From positions 1-6,066 of the forward strand of contig CAMGCN010000072.1 of the NCBI GenBank assembly GCA_946040935.1: 6,066 nucleotides of DNA, in the 5' to 3' direction. The DNA is from an uncultured Clostridia bacterium (GTDB lineage: Bacteria; Bacillota; Clostridia; Oscillospirales; CAG-272). Made by a program: the position numbers and the translations under genes. Every line of letters starts with the position of its first letter. Within the stretch, counting starts at the first letter, position 1. Under the pieces are notes generated by a model. The model was given only the letters and a program-made list of their open reading frames with translations, was not told the DNA's origin and made no database searches. Shown here in pieces: positions 5,570-6,066 of this stretch.

Positions 5570-6066
5570 TTATTTTGTTCTTTCTTTTACCGTTTCGGCG
5601 GTAATTATAACGGTTTTTATACTCGGATCGGACGGCACTTGGTACATCGTATCCTGCATAACCTCTTCCATTATCGCGCGAAGTCCTCTTGCTCCCGTTC
5701 CGCGCTCTATCGCGAGGTCGGCAATCTGTTCGAGGGCTTTGTCATCGAATTTAAGGGTGACGCCGTCCATTTCCATGAGCGCCGCAAACTGCTTGACGAT
5801 AGAATTTTTCGGCTCTTTGAGTATTCGCACAAGAGCGTCCCTGTCAAGCCCTTCAAGAGGTACTATAACGGGGAGTCTTCCGACGAGTTCGGGAATAAGA
5901 CCGAATTTAACAATGTCGTGGGAGTTGACGTCGCTGTATATGTTTTTCGCACGCTTTTCTTCCTTGGTCTTTATCTCGCTTTCAAAACCGATTGATTGGT
6001 TGCCTTTTCTCTTTTCTATAATGCTGTCAAGAGAGTCAAATGCTCCGCCGCATATAAAGAGAATGT
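5570..6066 (-). CDS. clpX: ATP-dependent Clp protease ATP-binding subunit ClpX (C-terminal part)
   Basis: The last 164 residues of ClpX, the hexameric AAA+ unfoldase that recognises substrates and feeds them to ClpP. The gene enters from the right edge in mid-frame; the first full codon begins at 6064 (minus strand), so the N-terminal zinc domain, Walker A and Walker B are outside. Visible in fragment numbering: ILFICGGAF (1-9); the IGF tripeptide (25-27) that docks on ClpP in the family; KFGLIPELVGRLPV (53-66) with arginine finger R63; ILKEPKN (81-87); and GTGARGLR (122-129) with sensor-2 arginine R126, followed by the small C-terminal AAA+ domain. The IGF loop being intact argues for a partner ClpP. 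The tail ends VKERTK soon after the last strand, shorter than the E. coli protein as I recall it. It is convergent with the secA operon, and its stop is 16 bases from the hairpin at 5527-5554. Confidence 0.97.
   Translation of the reverse strand, partial: ILFICGGAFDSLDSIIEKRKGNQSIGFESEIKTKEEKRAKNIYSDVNSHDIVKFGLIPELVGRLPVIVPLEGLDRDALVRILKEPKNSIVKQFAALMEMDGVTLKFDDKALEQIADLAIERGTGARGLRAIMEEVMQDTMYQVPSDPSIKTVIITAETVKERTK

Noticed and set aside
5419..5995. Two overlapping plus-strand reading frames across the repeat and opposite clpX
   Set aside because: They start inside the GTGATAT repeat and then run antisense to conserved ClpX codons. The protein sequences are low-complexity translations of the repeat followed by a mirror of clpX, with no ribosome site.
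1..6066. tRNA, rRNA, insertion sequence, prophage or defence genes
   Set aside because: No cloverleaf, ribosomal RNA segment, transposase, integrase, nuclease or defence motif was seen on either strand; the genes are housekeeping or unknown membrane/VOC proteins.

Overview
The window looks like chromosomal DNA from a Gram-positive anaerobe of the Bacillota, most likely class Clostridia and possibly a gut Oscillospiraceae/Ruminococcaceae-type lineage. This rests on the form of SecA (long, with a Cys-rich zinc tail), strong AGGAGG-type ribosome sites, moderate GC content and a GTGATAT/palindrome repeat of a kind I recall from gut Clostridia. The lineage is inference; no marker in the window fixes it.

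Layout. At the left edge an extended -10 promoter element leads into a complete secA (65-2830, +), the ATPase motor of the general secretion pathway. Three genes follow on the same strand with almost no spacing: a 6-helix membrane protein of unknown function (2830-3459, overlapping the secA stop by one base), a 444-residue multi-helix membrane protein of unknown function (3460-4794, starting directly after the previous stop), and a VOC/glyoxalase-fold protein (4800-5258, 5-base gap). The packing suggests one transcription unit, ended by a strong 17-bp hairpin terminator at 5336-5384. The two membrane proteins are paralogues: their N-terminal 32 residues align without gaps around an N...F...D..PD..GY.LIF..L.KL signature. 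The larger one appears to contain a second, diverged copy of the unit.

The right end is convergent. The C-terminal 164 residues of ClpX, the unfoldase of the ClpXP protease, read leftward from the window edge to 5570. A candidate terminator hairpin lies just beyond at 5527-5554.

The 311-base gap between the convergent genes (5259-5569) holds four things: a 10-codon reading frame with its own ribosome site, possibly the stub of a lost gene; the operon terminator; a repeat element of 24-bp units; and the clpX-side hairpin. Each repeat unit is a constant GTGATAT followed by a different 17-nt palindrome built 7-3-7. This element is the least explained part of the window. Several of its imperfect pairs become G-U pairs only when read as minus-strand RNA.
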